Assembly: GCF_002264395.1 (NCBI RefSeq)
Contig: NZ_NFVA01000006.1
Location: forward strand, 1-64,000
From: Paenibacillus sp. VTT E-133291
GTDB lineage: Bacteria > Bacillota > Bacilli > Paenibacillales > Paenibacillaceae
Length of the DNA stretch: 64,000 nt
Reading direction: 5' to 3'
In this document: positions 43,486 through 52,989 of the stretch, piece after piece
How positions within the stretch are numbered: the stretch's first letter is position 1
Layout: the number at the start of each line of letters is the position of its first letter
Translations under genes and position numbers: made by a program
Notes under the pieces: generated by a model
Told to the model about the DNA's origin: nothing
Databases searched by the model: none
Seen by the model: the letters and a program-made list of their open reading frames with translations, nothing else

Positions 43486-43848
43486 ATGACTACACAAAAA
43501 TATAAAGATATGGTTGAAGAGCGGACCAAACAAACCCTCCAGGAATGGTCGGAACTGTCGGAAGTTAACGAGAAGGACATTTATCGTTTTTTGCATAATT
43601 TGAAAGGTACGGCAGGAACAGTGGGGTTACAAGAAGTTGAACAGTTTGCCGATGCAACGTTGCCCTATTTCATGGAAAGTAGCCTTAAGAGCTGGTCTTT
43701 TGAAGAGTGGGGCGATTATTTGTATCCGCTTATTCCACTGTTTAACCAAGATTCATCGGTTTCTCTAGGTTCAGTTAAGACGTTAGACAAAAAGGAACTG
43801 ATGATGCGCTCCCACATAATGATATTTTACTTATTGATGATGATGTAG
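43486..43848 (+). CDS. HPt domain, 5' part of a frameshifted HPt-REC-GGDEF-REC gene
   Basis: Histidine phosphotransfer domain of about 100 residues; the phospho-accepting His37 lies in FLHNLKGTAGTVGL, a perfect HPt motif. ATG 43486 follows GAAGGAG. After residue 100 the frame reads KELMMRSHIM and stops at 43848, whereas the -1 frame reads DDALPHNDILLIDDDVELV, the proper start of a receiver domain, and stays open to 45116. One extra A in the A5 run at 43789-43793 would join both parts into a 543-residue protein. It is either a programmed -1 frameshift, a phase-variable tract, a true mutation or a sequencing error. Confidence 0.82.
   Translation: MTTQKYKDMVEERTKQTLQEWSELSEVNEKDIYRFLHNLKGTAGTVGLQEVEQFADATLPYFMESSLKSWSFEEWGDYLYPLIPLFNQDSSVSLGSVKTLDKKELMMRSHIMIFYLLMMM
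43779..43848 (+). other. frameshift interval in the HPt-REC-GGDEF-REC gene
   Basis: The HPt frame is open to 43848 and the REC frame is open from 43779 (upstream stop TAA 43776-43778), so the change of frame must occur here. The sequence contains AC AAA AAG G at 43787-43795, a lysine tract on which tRNA could slip back by one. No start codon with a ribosome site exists in the REC frame before the conserved DDD, so independent initiation is unlikely. Confidence 0.75.
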
Positions 43849-43853
43849 AATTA

Positions 43854-45116
43854 GTGGCTTATTTAAAAGAATCATTGGAGAAGCAGAACTATTATGTAAG
43901 CATTGCCTTATCCGCTGAACGAGGTCTCAAGATTTTTTATGAAAGTAAACCGGATCTAATTCTTCTGGATATTCTTTTGCCGGATATCAGCGGGATTGAG
44001 GTCTTGAATCAAATTATCGGCAAAGCCAAAAAAGAACGTATTCCAATCATCATTATAACTGGGGAGTCCTCCAAAGCGACGCAATTGCATGCGTATAGGC
44101 TGGGGGTGATGGATTTTTTATCGAAGCCTGTAGATATTGATTTATTTCTGGCATTAATTAAAAACCGCTTTGAGTTAAAGCGGGAGTGGCAGGAATCCAT
44201 CATTGTGGATGAATTGACGGGTGCGTTCAATCGAAAACACTTTAATCAAGTGATGAAACAGCTGATTTGCGATTTTAAGCGTACGGAACGGGTGTTTTCT
44301 TTAGCGCTGATTGATCTGGACTATTTCAAAAAGATTAATGATACATACGGTCATCTAATCGGAGATGAGGTATTACAGTCCTTGTCTGAGCTTGTAAAGG
44401 GTTCGATTCGTATGGAAGATACCTTTTGCCGCTTCGGTGGAGAAGAGTTTGCTGTGTTCCTGCCAAATACGGATGCGAGTTCTGCATTGACAGTAATAAA
44501 CCGTATTCAGGAGCGATTTGCGGCCACCGACTTTTTTGCGAAGAATGAAGTCTTTCATGTGACCTTCTCGAGTGGGATATCAGAGGTAACAGAAGCTGAG
44601 AATATTGCCGATAAAATTGTAGAGGAAGCAGACCAGGCTCTCTATGCCAGCAAAGATGCCGGAAGGAATCAGACTACACTCTACACGGACCATTTATCGT
44701 CGACTAAAAAGCATTCGGTTCTAAATGTAATTGTTGTGGATGATGATGCGTTAATTCGAAAAATAGTGACTCATCAGATTGATACTTGGGAGCCGGAGGA
44801 TATTGCTGAGGTGAATATCAGCAGTTTTGCGAATGGGCTGGATTTCTTGCAATCGGATTGGTATTCCATAGATGAGAAATATATTATTCTACTTGATGGT
44901 GTGATGCCGGATCTTGATGGTGTTGAAGTTCTGGAAAGAATTCGCAAGACATATCCGGAAGTGAATATATTAGTGATCATGCTGACAGGGAGAAATAATC
45001 AGGCGGATATTGTACATGCCCTGCAGATGGGTGCCGATGATTATGTAGTAAAACCTGTTCATATGCCTGAGCTGTTGTCCCGAATGGAACGGTTGGCTCA
45101 TAGATTCTTGTTCTAA
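43854..45116 (+). CDS. REC-GGDEF-REC diguanylate cyclase, 3' part of the frameshifted gene
   Basis: 420 residues from GTG 43854, but that start would lose the first acidic residues of the receiver, so it is best seen as the continuation of the HPt gene. REC1 phosphoacceptor Asp39 (LILLDILLPD); GGDEF domain about 117-275 with DELTGAFNRKHF, DLDYFKKINDTYGH, active-site GGEEF (195-199) and the inhibitory I-site RMED (186-189) five residues before it, so cyclase activity and product inhibition are expected. REC2 about 288-418, with VVDDD and Asp348 (ILLDGVMPD). Produces cyclic-di-GMP under phosphorelay control. Confidence 0.88.
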   Translation: MAYLKESLEKQNYYVSIALSAERGLKIFYESKPDLILLDILLPDISGIEVLNQIIGKAKKERIPIIIITGESSKATQLHAYRLGVMDFLSKPVDIDLFLALIKNRFELKREWQESIIVDELTGAFNRKHFNQVMKQLICDFKRTERVFSLALIDLDYFKKINDTYGHLIGDEVLQSLSELVKGSIRMEDTFCRFGGEEFAVFLPNTDASSALTVINRIQERFAATDFFAKNEVFHVTFSSGISEVTEAENIADKIVEEADQALYASKDAGRNQTTLYTDHLSSTKKHSVLNVIVVDDDALIRKIVTHQIDTWEPEDIAEVNISSFANGLDFLQSDWYSIDEKYIILLDGVMPDLDGVEVLERIRKTYPEVNILVIMLTGRNNQADIVHALQMGADDYVVKPVHMPELLSRMERLAHRFLF

Positions 45117-45137
45117 CACGAAGGGAATTGTGCGAAT

Positions 45138-45512
45138 ATGCAAAAAATAATGGTAGTGGATGATGAAGAAGTATTACGGATGTTAATCGAGGATACATTG
45201 GAAGATTTGGAGAATGTTGAGATTCACACAGCGGAGAATGGGTTGGAGGCGCTATCTAAGCTGTCAACGGATCCTTATGATCTGGTGATTCTGGATTATA
45301 TGATGCCGGAAATGACAGGGATTGAAGTGCTTCAGCAGCTGGATGAGGAGAAGAAGAAAACTACAGCTATATTAATGTTGACGGCCAAGGCTCAAGATGT
45401 GGATCGACTTCGCGCTGTTGAAGCAGGAGCACGTTATTTTATGCCCAAGCCCTTTAGTCCGATGGAACTCTTGCAGATTGTGGAGGGGATCCTAAGTGAC
45501 GAAGAGAAGTAA
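45138..45512 (+). CDS. CheY-like single-domain response regulator
   Basis: A 124-residue lone receiver domain: VVDDEE pocket, phosphoacceptor Asp53 (LVILDYMMPEM), Thr in MLTAKA and Lys in FMPKPF. It has no output domain and likely acts by protein contact or as a phosphate relay. It starts 21 bases after the diguanylate cyclase gene and overlaps the hybrid kinase gene by 17 bases, so it belongs to the same signalling unit. Confidence 0.93.
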   Translation: MQKIMVVDDEEVLRMLIEDTLEDLENVEIHTAENGLEALSKLSTDPYDLVILDYMMPEMTGIEVLQQLDEEKKKTTAILMLTAKAQDVDRLRAVEAGARYFMPKPFSPMELLQIVEGILSDEEK

Positions 45513-48500
45513 CGTTAATCACAGTATCAGAAATAGGTATTTTCGTATCATTGCGCTTGTTTTCGCTTTAATCATCCTTATGGGCTCGGTATTTTTCTTT
45601 TTCATTAACGATGAACAGAACAAATTAAGTAGAGACCGAGAAATTCTGCAAAATAAGGCGGATACGATTACCGATTTGGCGAGTGCTTTAAATGAGGTGT
45701 TTTTCCGTGCCAGGGGATTCAGCGCTCTTAAAAGTGATAACGAATTAAAGCTCCTGAATGTAGGACTAATTAACTTTGATAAGATTCTGGATACCTATTC
45801 CAATCTCAATCTATCTCCCGAAGAAGCTTTGTTCAGAGATGGTCTAAAGGCCTTTTATGTCCAGTATAAAAATAAAACGTTACCTGAAGCGATTCGGCTA
45901 GTTGAGGCAGATGACTATGTGGCTTTGCGTGCTCTGTCCGCAGATGGTACCACTAAATCAGTGAATGATTTTCTTGGCTATACGGAAGAGTACAAAAAAC
46001 GCTCGGATGAAGCCTTAAATTCTATGGCTATGGATTATATTAAACAGGCAAATGAATTTACCTTTATCGCATTTTTTATAAGCGCGATTATTCTGTTGTT
46101 CTTTACCTTTATGATCTGGCGGATTCTAAAGAACCTCATTGACCCTATTCTGAAGCTGGAAGGGGCAACGCATTCACTGGCTGCCGGTGAGGAAATTCTT
46201 CTGGGCAAGCTTAAGCATCAAGATGAAATTGGCCGACTTTATAATGCTTTTCTAAATATGGCCAGAAGTATTCAGGATAAAGAAGAAGAGTTGATGATGC
46301 AGAATGAAGAGCTGCACGCTCAGCAGGATGAGCTTCAGGATCAGCAGTATAGGCTGCAACGTTCACTCAGTGAAATTGAGAGCATGATGAAAGCGCTCGA
46401 TCAGTCATCTGCCGTCGGTATCCTTACCGCTAAAGGTGTGTTTACTTACGCCAATGAGAACTTAAGTGAATATACCCGCTATAAGAAATCGGAGATTATC
46501 GGCTATACATATAGACTTTTTGAACTTTATAATGTGTCTCCTGAAGAATTCCAAAAAATCAGCAATAAATTAAGTACGGGCGGAGTATGGAGCAATGAGC
46601 TTCAGATTGTAGCCAAAGACGGATTGCCGATCTGGCTGCATCTGACGATTGTGCCATACTTGAATGAAGAGGGTGTAATTTATCAGTACATCCTTATTGC
46701 GAACGATATTAACTCTATGAAGAGCGTGCAGCAAGAGCTTGCTGAGACGCTGAAAAATACAGAACAGACTAAAAAGATGCTTGAGCTAAACAACCAGCTG
46801 AATCATGATATTACCTACACGTTAGATAAACATGAATTTGCAGATAAGTTTATTGAATTTATGCATCATCTGTATTCCTTTGATTCAAGCTTCTTCTTGC
46901 TAGTAAAAGATAAGATTGCAGCTGTTAAAGGGATACCTCAGGAAAATGTAGAGCGTTATCTCGATAGTGAGAACAATGAAATGTTATATCGTTTAAAGAC
47001 TGAAAAGACCTATCTGATTAAGCGTTTAGCTACGCAATCGGAACAGGGAATCTCTTCGGATGAGGTCTACTGTTATGACTTCTACACGACTGTTGTGAAT
47101 GCAGAAGATGAGATTCTAGCTGTATTTTGCGGAACCCGGATTGGACATTCCTTCAGCAAAGAAGAGATTAATGAGGTTCAAGGGATGATGAACCGCGTAG
47201 CTCTGGCGATTGAACGTTTGTTCATGTATGAAGAGATTGAACATGGACGGAAGCTGAATCGAGATATCGTCAATAACGTAAATGAAGGCATTCAGTTCGT
47301 GAATACTGATGGCATGATGCTGCAGATGAATAAGGCGCTCTGCAGCATAGTGAATTATGAATGGAACGAAGGTACCTTGATCCCTAGACAAGAATGGATG
47401 GATTATTTCATCGAACGCTCGAATGAGAACCAAGAACTTAGGTCGTTTTTTGAACAAGCAATTTCTGAGGATGCTCTGGAGTCAAGCAGTATGCAATACT
47501 CCATTGGAACGGAATCCAAGAAGCATATTGATGTTTATGCGATTCCTGTATTCCGACGTGAGCTCCGGATTGGTACATTGTTCGTATACAGAGATATCAC
47601 TAGGGAGTACGAGCTGGATCTTATGAAATCCGATCTTGTTAGTACAGTAAGCCATGAGCTGAGAACGCCATTGTCGAGTGTACTAGGATTCACGGAATTG
47701 CTATTGTCCAAAACCATGAAGCCGGAGAAGCAGCTGAAGTATCTGGAGACGATTCATAAAGAAGCGAAGCGGTTGACTGAGCTCATTAATGATTTTCTGG
47801 ATCTGCAGAGAATGGAGTCAGGAAAACAGCAGTATATTACGGAGCATGTGAATCTCAGTGAAATTGTACTAGGGGTTATCGATCAATATAAGCTTAGCAG
47901 CACACATCATGTGCTTCTGGTGGATGAGGCTCTAAATGCGGAAGTAGATGTGGACAAGGATAAGATTGTTCAAGTTCTAACGAATCTGTTAAGTAATGCG
48001 ATCAAGTTCTCGCCTACTAACAATGAAGTGAAAGTGCTGTTGCATAATGAGCCAGACCAGATTATTGTGCGTATTCAAGATAACGGTCTCGGGATTCCTA
48101 AGGATCAAATAGGCCAGCTATTTCAAAAATTCAGAAGAGTGGATAATAGTGCCTCCAAAAGAATTGGCGGAACAGGTCTTGGTCTTGCCATCTGTAAAGA
48201 AATTATTGAGAAACAAAAGGGAACCATCGGTATTGATTCCGTAGAGGGAGAGGGGACAACGGTTTGGTTTAGCCTCCCCATCCTCCATGGGGACACAAGC
48301 CGACAGCAAGATGAGCTAAATAAATGGAATGCAGATAAAGAGCTTAAGCCTAATGTAATGATCGTTGAAGATGATTACAGCCTTTCTTTGCTTTTATCCG
48401 AGGAGCTGAAAGGAAAGGGCTTCAGGGTAACTCATCATTATCATCCGAAGGAAGCTTTTGACCATGCCTTGAAAACACCATTTGTTGCGATCGTGGTTGA

Positions 48501-48756
48501 TTTGATGCTGGGAGAAGAATTGGACGGATGGGATCTGATCCGAATGCTAAAAGAGGATTCGAGAACAGAGAATATTCCGATTGTAATCTCTTCCGCTCTG
48601 GATCAATCGGATAAGAACCAATTGAATGATGTGATACAGAAGTATTTAACCAAGCCTTATCCGCCTGGTGAGTTATCGAATACGCTTGAAGAGATTGTGA
48701 AGATAAAGACAGGGGCAGGCGAGGTATTATTTCCCGAAAGTAAGAAGGATTTATAG
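45496..48756 (+). CDS. hybrid sensor histidine kinase (HAMP, PAS, GAF-like, PAS, HisKA, HATPase, REC)
   Basis: A 1086-residue membrane kinase starting at GTG 45496. TM1 about 14-37, extracellular region of about 150 residues, TM2 about 191-212 (FTFIAFFISAIILLFFTFMI), HAMP, coiled coil (QNEELHAQQDELQDQQYRL), a PAS domain around 295-410, a GAF-like region about 440-590, a second PAS, HisKA with the phosphoacceptor His near 720 (VSHELRTPL), HATPase (NLLSNAIKFSP, DNGLGIP, GGTGLGLAI) and a C-terminal REC with Asp near 1002 (VVDLMLGEE). The terminal REC is suited to pass phosphate to the HPt domain encoded upstream. Confidence 0.93.
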   Translation: MTKRSNVNHSIRNRYFRIIALVFALIILMGSVFFFFINDEQNKLSRDREILQNKADTITDLASALNEVFFRARGFSALKSDNELKLLNVGLINFDKILDTYSNLNLSPEEALFRDGLKAFYVQYKNKTLPEAIRLVEADDYVALRALSADGTTKSVNDFLGYTEEYKKRSDEALNSMAMDYIKQANEFTFIAFFISAIILLFFTFMIWRILKNLIDPILKLEGATHSLAAGEEILLGKLKHQDEIGRLYNAFLNMARSIQDKEEELMMQNEELHAQQDELQDQQYRLQRSLSEIESMMKALDQSSAVGILTAKGVFTYANENLSEYTRYKKSEIIGYTYRLFELYNVSPEEFQKISNKLSTGGVWSNELQIVAKDGLPIWLHLTIVPYLNEEGVIYQYILIANDINSMKSVQQELAETLKNTEQTKKMLELNNQLNHDITYTLDKHEFADKFIEFMHHLYSFDSSFFLLVKDKIAAVKGIPQENVERYLDSENNEMLYRLKTEKTYLIKRLATQSEQGISSDEVYCYDFYTTVVNAEDEILAVFCGTRIGHSFSKEEINEVQGMMNRVALAIERLFMYEEIEHGRKLNRDIVNNVNEGIQFVNTDGMMLQMNKALCSIVNYEWNEGTLIPRQEWMDYFIERSNENQELRSFFEQAISEDALESSSMQYSIGTESKKHIDVYAIPVFRRELRIGTLFVYRDITREYELDLMKSDLVSTVSHELRTPLSSVLGFTELLLSKTMKPEKQLKYLETIHKEAKRLTELINDFLDLQRMESGKQQYITEHVNLSEIVLGVIDQYKLSSTHHVLLVDEALNAEVDVDKDKIVQVLTNLLSNAIKFSPTNNEVKVLLHNEPDQIIVRIQDNGLGIPKDQIGQLFQKFRRVDNSASKRIGGTGLGLAICKEIIEKQKGTIGIDSVEGEGTTVWFSLPILHGDTSRQQDELNKWNADKELKPNVMIVEDDYSLSLLLSEELKGKGFRVTHHYHPKEAFDHALKTPFVAIVVDLMLGEELDGWDLIRMLKEDSRTENIPIVISSALDQSDKNQLNDVIQKYLTKPYPPGELSNTLEEIVKIKTGAGEVLFPESKKDL

Positions 48757-48803
48757 TTTTTATTTATCACAATATTTTATAAATAGTATCATTTTTTATA
48801 ATG

Positions 48804-48849
48804 AAACCGATCAAAACAGCTTAAATCATACTGTTTTGATCGGTTTTTA
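48804..48849 (+). terminator. strong terminator after the hybrid kinase
   Basis: ACCGATCAAAACAG pairs perfectly with CTGTTTTGATCGGT, followed by a T run. Confidence 0.93.
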
Positions 48850-48894
48850 TGTACTTTATAGATACTTTTTCAATAAATACCATCAATTAGGTAA

Positions 48895-48915
48895 AAACGA
48901 CTGGATTGATCGTTT
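48895..48915 (+). promoter_or_regulatory. inverted repeat in the cysJ upstream region
   Basis: AAACGA (48895-48900) and TCGTTT (48910-48915) with a 9-base spacer. It lies about 100 bases before cysJ and could be an operator for a sulfur regulator such as a LysR-type CysL. No S-box or T-box features are visible. Weak. Confidence 0.35.
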
Positions 48916-49011
48916 ACAATTATTGTGATAGCCTGATTTTATGAGGTTCTAAAAAAGGCTCAGATAGAGGTACGGATATTAACCAGATTTCATGTTTAGG
49001 AGAGGTGGATA

Positions 49012-50877
49012 TTGTTGCAACTACAGGTAACGAACAGTCCCTTTAACGAGAACCAAGTCGAGCTTCTCAATCGTCTTCTACCAACCTTAACGGAGACACA
49101 GCAAATATGGCTTAGCGGATATTTATCTGCAATTGGGCGTACTGCGGCAGCAGCGCCAGTGGGTGCTGAACTTCAAGCGCCATCAAACACGGTCGGGACC
49201 GCAGAGGTCGGCGCTGCCGCTACGAGTCAACCTGCTGCATCACGTGAAGTAACCATTTTATTTGGTTCACAAACAGGGAATTGCCAGCGACTGGCGGGGA
49301 GCTTGTCCCGCAAGCTGGAAGAGCAAGGATTTCAGGTGACGCTCACCGCGATGAACAGCTTTAAGCCTAATGCGCTTAAGAAGGTAGAGAACCTGCTGCT
49401 GCTGGTCAGTACGCATGGCGAGGGTGATCCACCAGATAATGCACGGATGTTCCATGAGTTCCTCTACAGCAAAAGAGCACCTCAATTAGAGAACCTGAGG
49501 TTTTCAGTTCTGGCTCTGGGAGACACCTCTTATGAATTTTTCTGTCAGACGGGTAAAGAGTTCGATCAGAGGTTAGAAGAACTTGGTGGTAAGCGCCTAA
49601 GTCCACGTGTAGATTGTGATCTCGATTATGACGATTCCGTTGCCGAATGGTTTGAAGGTGTGATTGGTGCATTAAATGTAAATTTAAATGCTCCAGCCAT
49701 TGCTGCAAAAGCAGTTCAAGCCGCAGAGGACGCAGAGTCACAAGAACCTCTATATACTCGGAATAATCCTTTTAAAGCAGAGGTACTGGAGAATCTGGAT
49801 TTGAACGGACGCGGCTCGGACCGGGAGACTCGCCATTTGGAACTATCGCTTGAAGGCTCTAATATACAGTTTGAACCAGGGGATGCACTGGGAGTATATC
49901 CAGAGAATCATCCCGAACTGGTGGACGCTATTATTCATACTATGGGCTGGAATCCTAATGATAAGGTTCCGTTTAATAAGAAAGGTGATGAAGGAGCCTT
50001 ACGTGAGGCACTTCTGCATCATTATGAAATCACTGTATTGACCAAACCTTTGCTGGAGCAAGCGGCAAAGCTGTCTGCTTCAAACAAGCTGAGTGAGTTA
50101 TTAGCTCCAGATCGTGCTTCGGAGCTTAAAGCGTATATTCAAGGACGCGATCTACTCGATTTGATCCAGGACTTCTCACCGTGGGAAGGTCCAGCCAGCA
50201 GTTTTGTGACGATTTTGCGGAAGCTTCCTGCACGCCTATATTCTATCGCTAGCAGTTATAAAGCAAACCCGGATGAGGTTCATCTAACCGTCAGAGCTGT
50301 ACGTTATGAGGCTCACGGTAGAGCACGTTACGGTGTCTGCTCAGTGCATTGCGCAGAAAGAGTAGAACCGGGGGATACACTACCTATTTACATTCAGCAT
50401 AATCCTAACTTTAAGCTGCCTACTAATCCGGATGCACCGATCATCATGATTGGACCGGGCACAGGTGTTGCGCCATTCCGCTCTTTCTTAGAGGAACGTG
50501 GAGAGCTGGGAGCGGAAGGGAAATCTTGGCTGTTCTATGGGGATCGGCATTTTGTAACAGATTTCCTCTATCAGACTGATTGGCAGAGAATGCTAAAGGA
50601 TGGCGTTCTAAGTAAGCTGGATGTAGCCTTCTCACGTGATACCGAAGAGAAAGTATATGTACAACATCGTATTTTGCAAAAGAGTCGTGAGGTTTATGAA
50701 TGGCTGCAAGAAGGTGCTCATATCTACGTTTGCGGTGACGAGAAGTACATGGCGCATGATGTTCATTCTGCCCTGCTTACAGTGATTCAGAGTGAGGGTG
50801 GACTGAGCCCTGAAGCGGCAGCGGCTTATCTGGAAGATATGCAACAGACGCAGCGTTACCAGCGTGATGTCTATTAA
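49012..50877 (+). CDS. cysJ: assimilatory sulfite reductase (NADPH) flavoprotein, CysJ
   Basis: Electron-donating subunit: passes NADPH electrons by FAD and FMN to the CysI hemoprotein, for reduction of sulfite to sulfide. 621 residues. FMN domain about 80-220 (ILFGSQTGNCQRLAGSL, STHGEGDPPDNA), FAD domain with RLYSIASS near 412, NADPH domain with GPGTGVAPFRSFLEERG and the family end YQRDVY. It starts with TTG 49012 or TTG 49015 after GGAGAGGTGG. The N-terminal 75 residues include a low-complexity Ala-rich linker. Confidence 0.95.
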   Translation: MLQLQVTNSPFNENQVELLNRLLPTLTETQQIWLSGYLSAIGRTAAAAPVGAELQAPSNTVGTAEVGAAATSQPAASREVTILFGSQTGNCQRLAGSLSRKLEEQGFQVTLTAMNSFKPNALKKVENLLLLVSTHGEGDPPDNARMFHEFLYSKRAPQLENLRFSVLALGDTSYEFFCQTGKEFDQRLEELGGKRLSPRVDCDLDYDDSVAEWFEGVIGALNVNLNAPAIAAKAVQAAEDAESQEPLYTRNNPFKAEVLENLDLNGRGSDRETRHLELSLEGSNIQFEPGDALGVYPENHPELVDAIIHTMGWNPNDKVPFNKKGDEGALREALLHHYEITVLTKPLLEQAAKLSASNKLSELLAPDRASELKAYIQGRDLLDLIQDFSPWEGPASSFVTILRKLPARLYSIASSYKANPDEVHLTVRAVRYEAHGRARYGVCSVHCAERVEPGDTLPIYIQHNPNFKLPTNPDAPIIMIGPGTGVAPFRSFLEERGELGAEGKSWLFYGDRHFVTDFLYQTDWQRMLKDGVLSKLDVAFSRDTEEKVYVQHRILQKSREVYEWLQEGAHIYVCGDEKYMAHDVHSALLTVIQSEGGLSPEAAAAYLEDMQQTQRYQRDVY

Positions 50878-50922
50878 TGGTTAGATGGAGTTATCGAATG
50901 ACTTCGGGGGGAGATAACAACA

Positions 50923-52647
50923 ATGGCAAACAATGAGAAGGTTAAGCCGATCGGCGGGCCTCCAAGTGATGTTGAGCATATTAAGTCGGAGAGTAACTAT
51001 CTGCGGGGTGCATTGGTTGAGACACTAAGCAATCCGATTACGGGTGGTCTACCTGAAGATGATAATCGGCTGCTAAAATTTCACGGAAGCTATATGCAGG
51101 ATGACAGAGATTTACGCAATGAACGGGAACGTCAGAAGCTGGAGCCGGCATTCCAGTTTATGCTTCGCGTAGTTGCCCCTGGTGGTGTAGCTACACCGGA
51201 ACAATGGCTGGTGATGGATGATCTGGCACAGAAGTATGGTAACGGAACCTTACGTCTGACTACAAGACAGGCATTTCAAATGCATGGTGTGCTTAAATGG
51301 AACTTAAAGAAGACCATTCGGAGCATCAATGATACGCTAATGACGACCCTTGCAGCTTGTGGGGATGTTAACCGTAACGTAATGAGCAATCCGAATCCTT
51401 ATCAATCTGAGGTGCATGCAGAAGTCTATGAATGGGCGCGCAAAGTTAGTGACCATCTATCCCCACGAACTCCCGCTTACCATGAAATTTGGCTAGACGG
51501 TGAAAAGGTTGTGGATAGCTTAGGAGATCGGGCAGAAGTTGAACCGATTTATGGTCCGGTATATTTACCGCGTAAATTCAAGATTGGTCTTGCGGTACCC
51601 CCTTCAAATGACGTAGATGTGTTCTCGCAGGATCTAGGCTTCATCGCTATTCTTGAGAATGATAAGCTGGTAGGGTTCAACGTTTCTGTAGGCGGCGGTA
51701 TGGGAATGACGCATGGCGATACCAGCACGTATCCTCAGCTTGGCCGTATCATTGGTTTTTGCCGTCCTGATCAATTGATCGATGTAGCGGAGAAGACAGT
51801 AACGATTCAGCGGGACTATGGAAATCGTTCTGTCCGCAAAAATGCACGGTTCAAGTATACGATTGACCGCCACGGTTTGGAATGGTTTGTCGGTGAGCTG
51901 CATGAAAGACTCGGATGGCAGCTTGAGGCGGCACGTGATTACCATTTCGATCACAATGGAGACCGCTATGGCTGGGTGAAGGGTACCAATGGAAAATGGA
52001 ATTTGACGCTTTATATCCAAAGCGGACGGATTCATGACCAAGAAGGGTACACATTGATGACTGGACTGCGGGAAATTGCCAAGATTCATACCGGGGATTT
52101 CCGGCTTACGCCGAATCAGAATTTAACGATTGCTAACGTAACCACTGCCAAAAAGCGAAAAGTGGCTGAGCTGGCTAAACAACATGGACTTACAGATGGA
52201 GCTCATCTATCTGCGCTACGACGCAGTTCAATGTCTTGTGTGGCACTACCAACCTGCGGACTTGCAATGGCTGAAGCGGAACGTTATTTGCCTTCGTTGA
52301 TTGATAAGCTAGAGCTTGTCCTTGATGAAGCTGGTCTCCGTGATGAGGAAATCGTGATCCGGATGACAGGTTGTCCTAATGGGTGTGCAAGACCGGCACT
52401 AGGCGAAATCTCGTTTATTGGTAAAGGTCCAGGCAGATATAATATGTACTTGGGAGCAGGTTTTACGGGAGATCGCTTGAACAAAATGTATAAAGAAAAC
52501 ATAGATGAAAAAGAAATTCTGGAGACGCTGGAGCCGATTCTTCATCATTATTCGAAAGAACGTTTGCATAGTGAGCATTTTGGAGATTTCGTAATCCGTA
52601 CAGGTTATGTAAAGGCGGTTACCTCAGGTCTTAATTTTCATGACTAA
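50923..52647 (+). CDS. cysI: assimilatory sulfite reductase hemoprotein, CysI
   Basis: Catalytic subunit carrying siroheme and a 4Fe-4S cluster. 574 residues, the usual length. Cluster-binding cysteines are in [17 protein letters not shown] and [15 protein letters not shown]. Two ferredoxin-like half-domains are present, the first with [17 protein letters not shown] follows GGGGGAG; the gene lies 45 bases after cysJ on the same transcript. Confidence 0.96.
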   Translation: MANNEKVKPIGGPPSDVEHIKSESNYLRGALVETLSNPITGGLPEDDNRLLKFHGSYMQDDRDLRNERERQKLEPAFQFMLRVVAPGGVATPEQWLVMDDLAQKYGNGTLRLTTRQAFQMHGVLKWNLKKTIRSINDTLMTTLAACGDVNRNVMSNPNPYQSEVHAEVYEWARKVSDHLSPRTPAYHEIWLDGEKVVDSLGDRAEVEPIYGPVYLPRKFKIGLAVPPSNDVDVFSQDLGFIAILENDKLVGFNVSVGGGMGMTHGDTSTYPQLGRIIGFCRPDQLIDVAEKTVTIQRDYGNRSVRKNARFKYTIDRHGLEWFVGELHERLGWQLEAARDYHFDHNGDRYGWVKGTNGKWNLTLYIQSGRIHDQEGYTLMTGLREIAKIHTGDFRLTPNQNLTIANVTTAKKRKVAELAKQHGLTDGAHLSALRRSSMSCVALPTCGLAMAEAERYLPSLIDKLELVLDEAGLRDEEIVIRMTGCPNGCARPALGEISFIGKGPGRYNMYLGAGFTGDRLNKMYKENIDEKEILETLEPILHHYSKERLHSEHFGDFVIRTGYVKAVTSGLNFHD

Positions 52648-52660
52648 TCTAATATAGATT

Positions 52661-52710
52661 GAAGGGGTGTCCCGGAGCCTACATAATGGCTGCTGGGGCA
52701 CCTCTTTGTT
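52661..52710 (+). terminator. terminator after cysI
   Basis: AGGGGTGTCCC and GGGGCACCTCT pair around an inner AGCC/GGCT stem, followed by a short T run. Confidence 0.78.
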
Positions 52711-52989
52711 AGTTGATTTTTTGGTTTTAAACTTTAACGGTTGCTCGTTGTCGAGTGGATTGGAGCTAAGTTAGATTGAGTGGGACGGATGAGATGCTAT
52801 CGGACTCAGATGATCTAATATTTTCATTAGAAAAAGGGATTCCTTTTAGAATGTGTATGAAAAATATATTTTTTTTGCATAATGATTTGGATTTCTCGTG
52901 TTTTTCTTTCATAATATAAAGGGGAAACTAAATACAAAAGAAGAGCCATTGCCCAAGAGTGATGTGTTCTGTACAGAAGAGGCGATATT
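52711..52989 (+). promoter_or_regulatory. map upstream region with sigma-A promoter
   Basis: TTGGAT (52887-52892) and CATAAT (52910-52915) are 17 bases apart, about 75 bases before the start codon. The rest of the 279 bases holds no gene; the part near 52740-52830 has a composition like other intergenic repeats of this genome but no clear structure. Confidence 0.5.

Noticed and set aside
48850..49011. Possible S-box or T-box leader before cysJ
   Set aside because: None of the conserved core sequences of either riboswitch is present.
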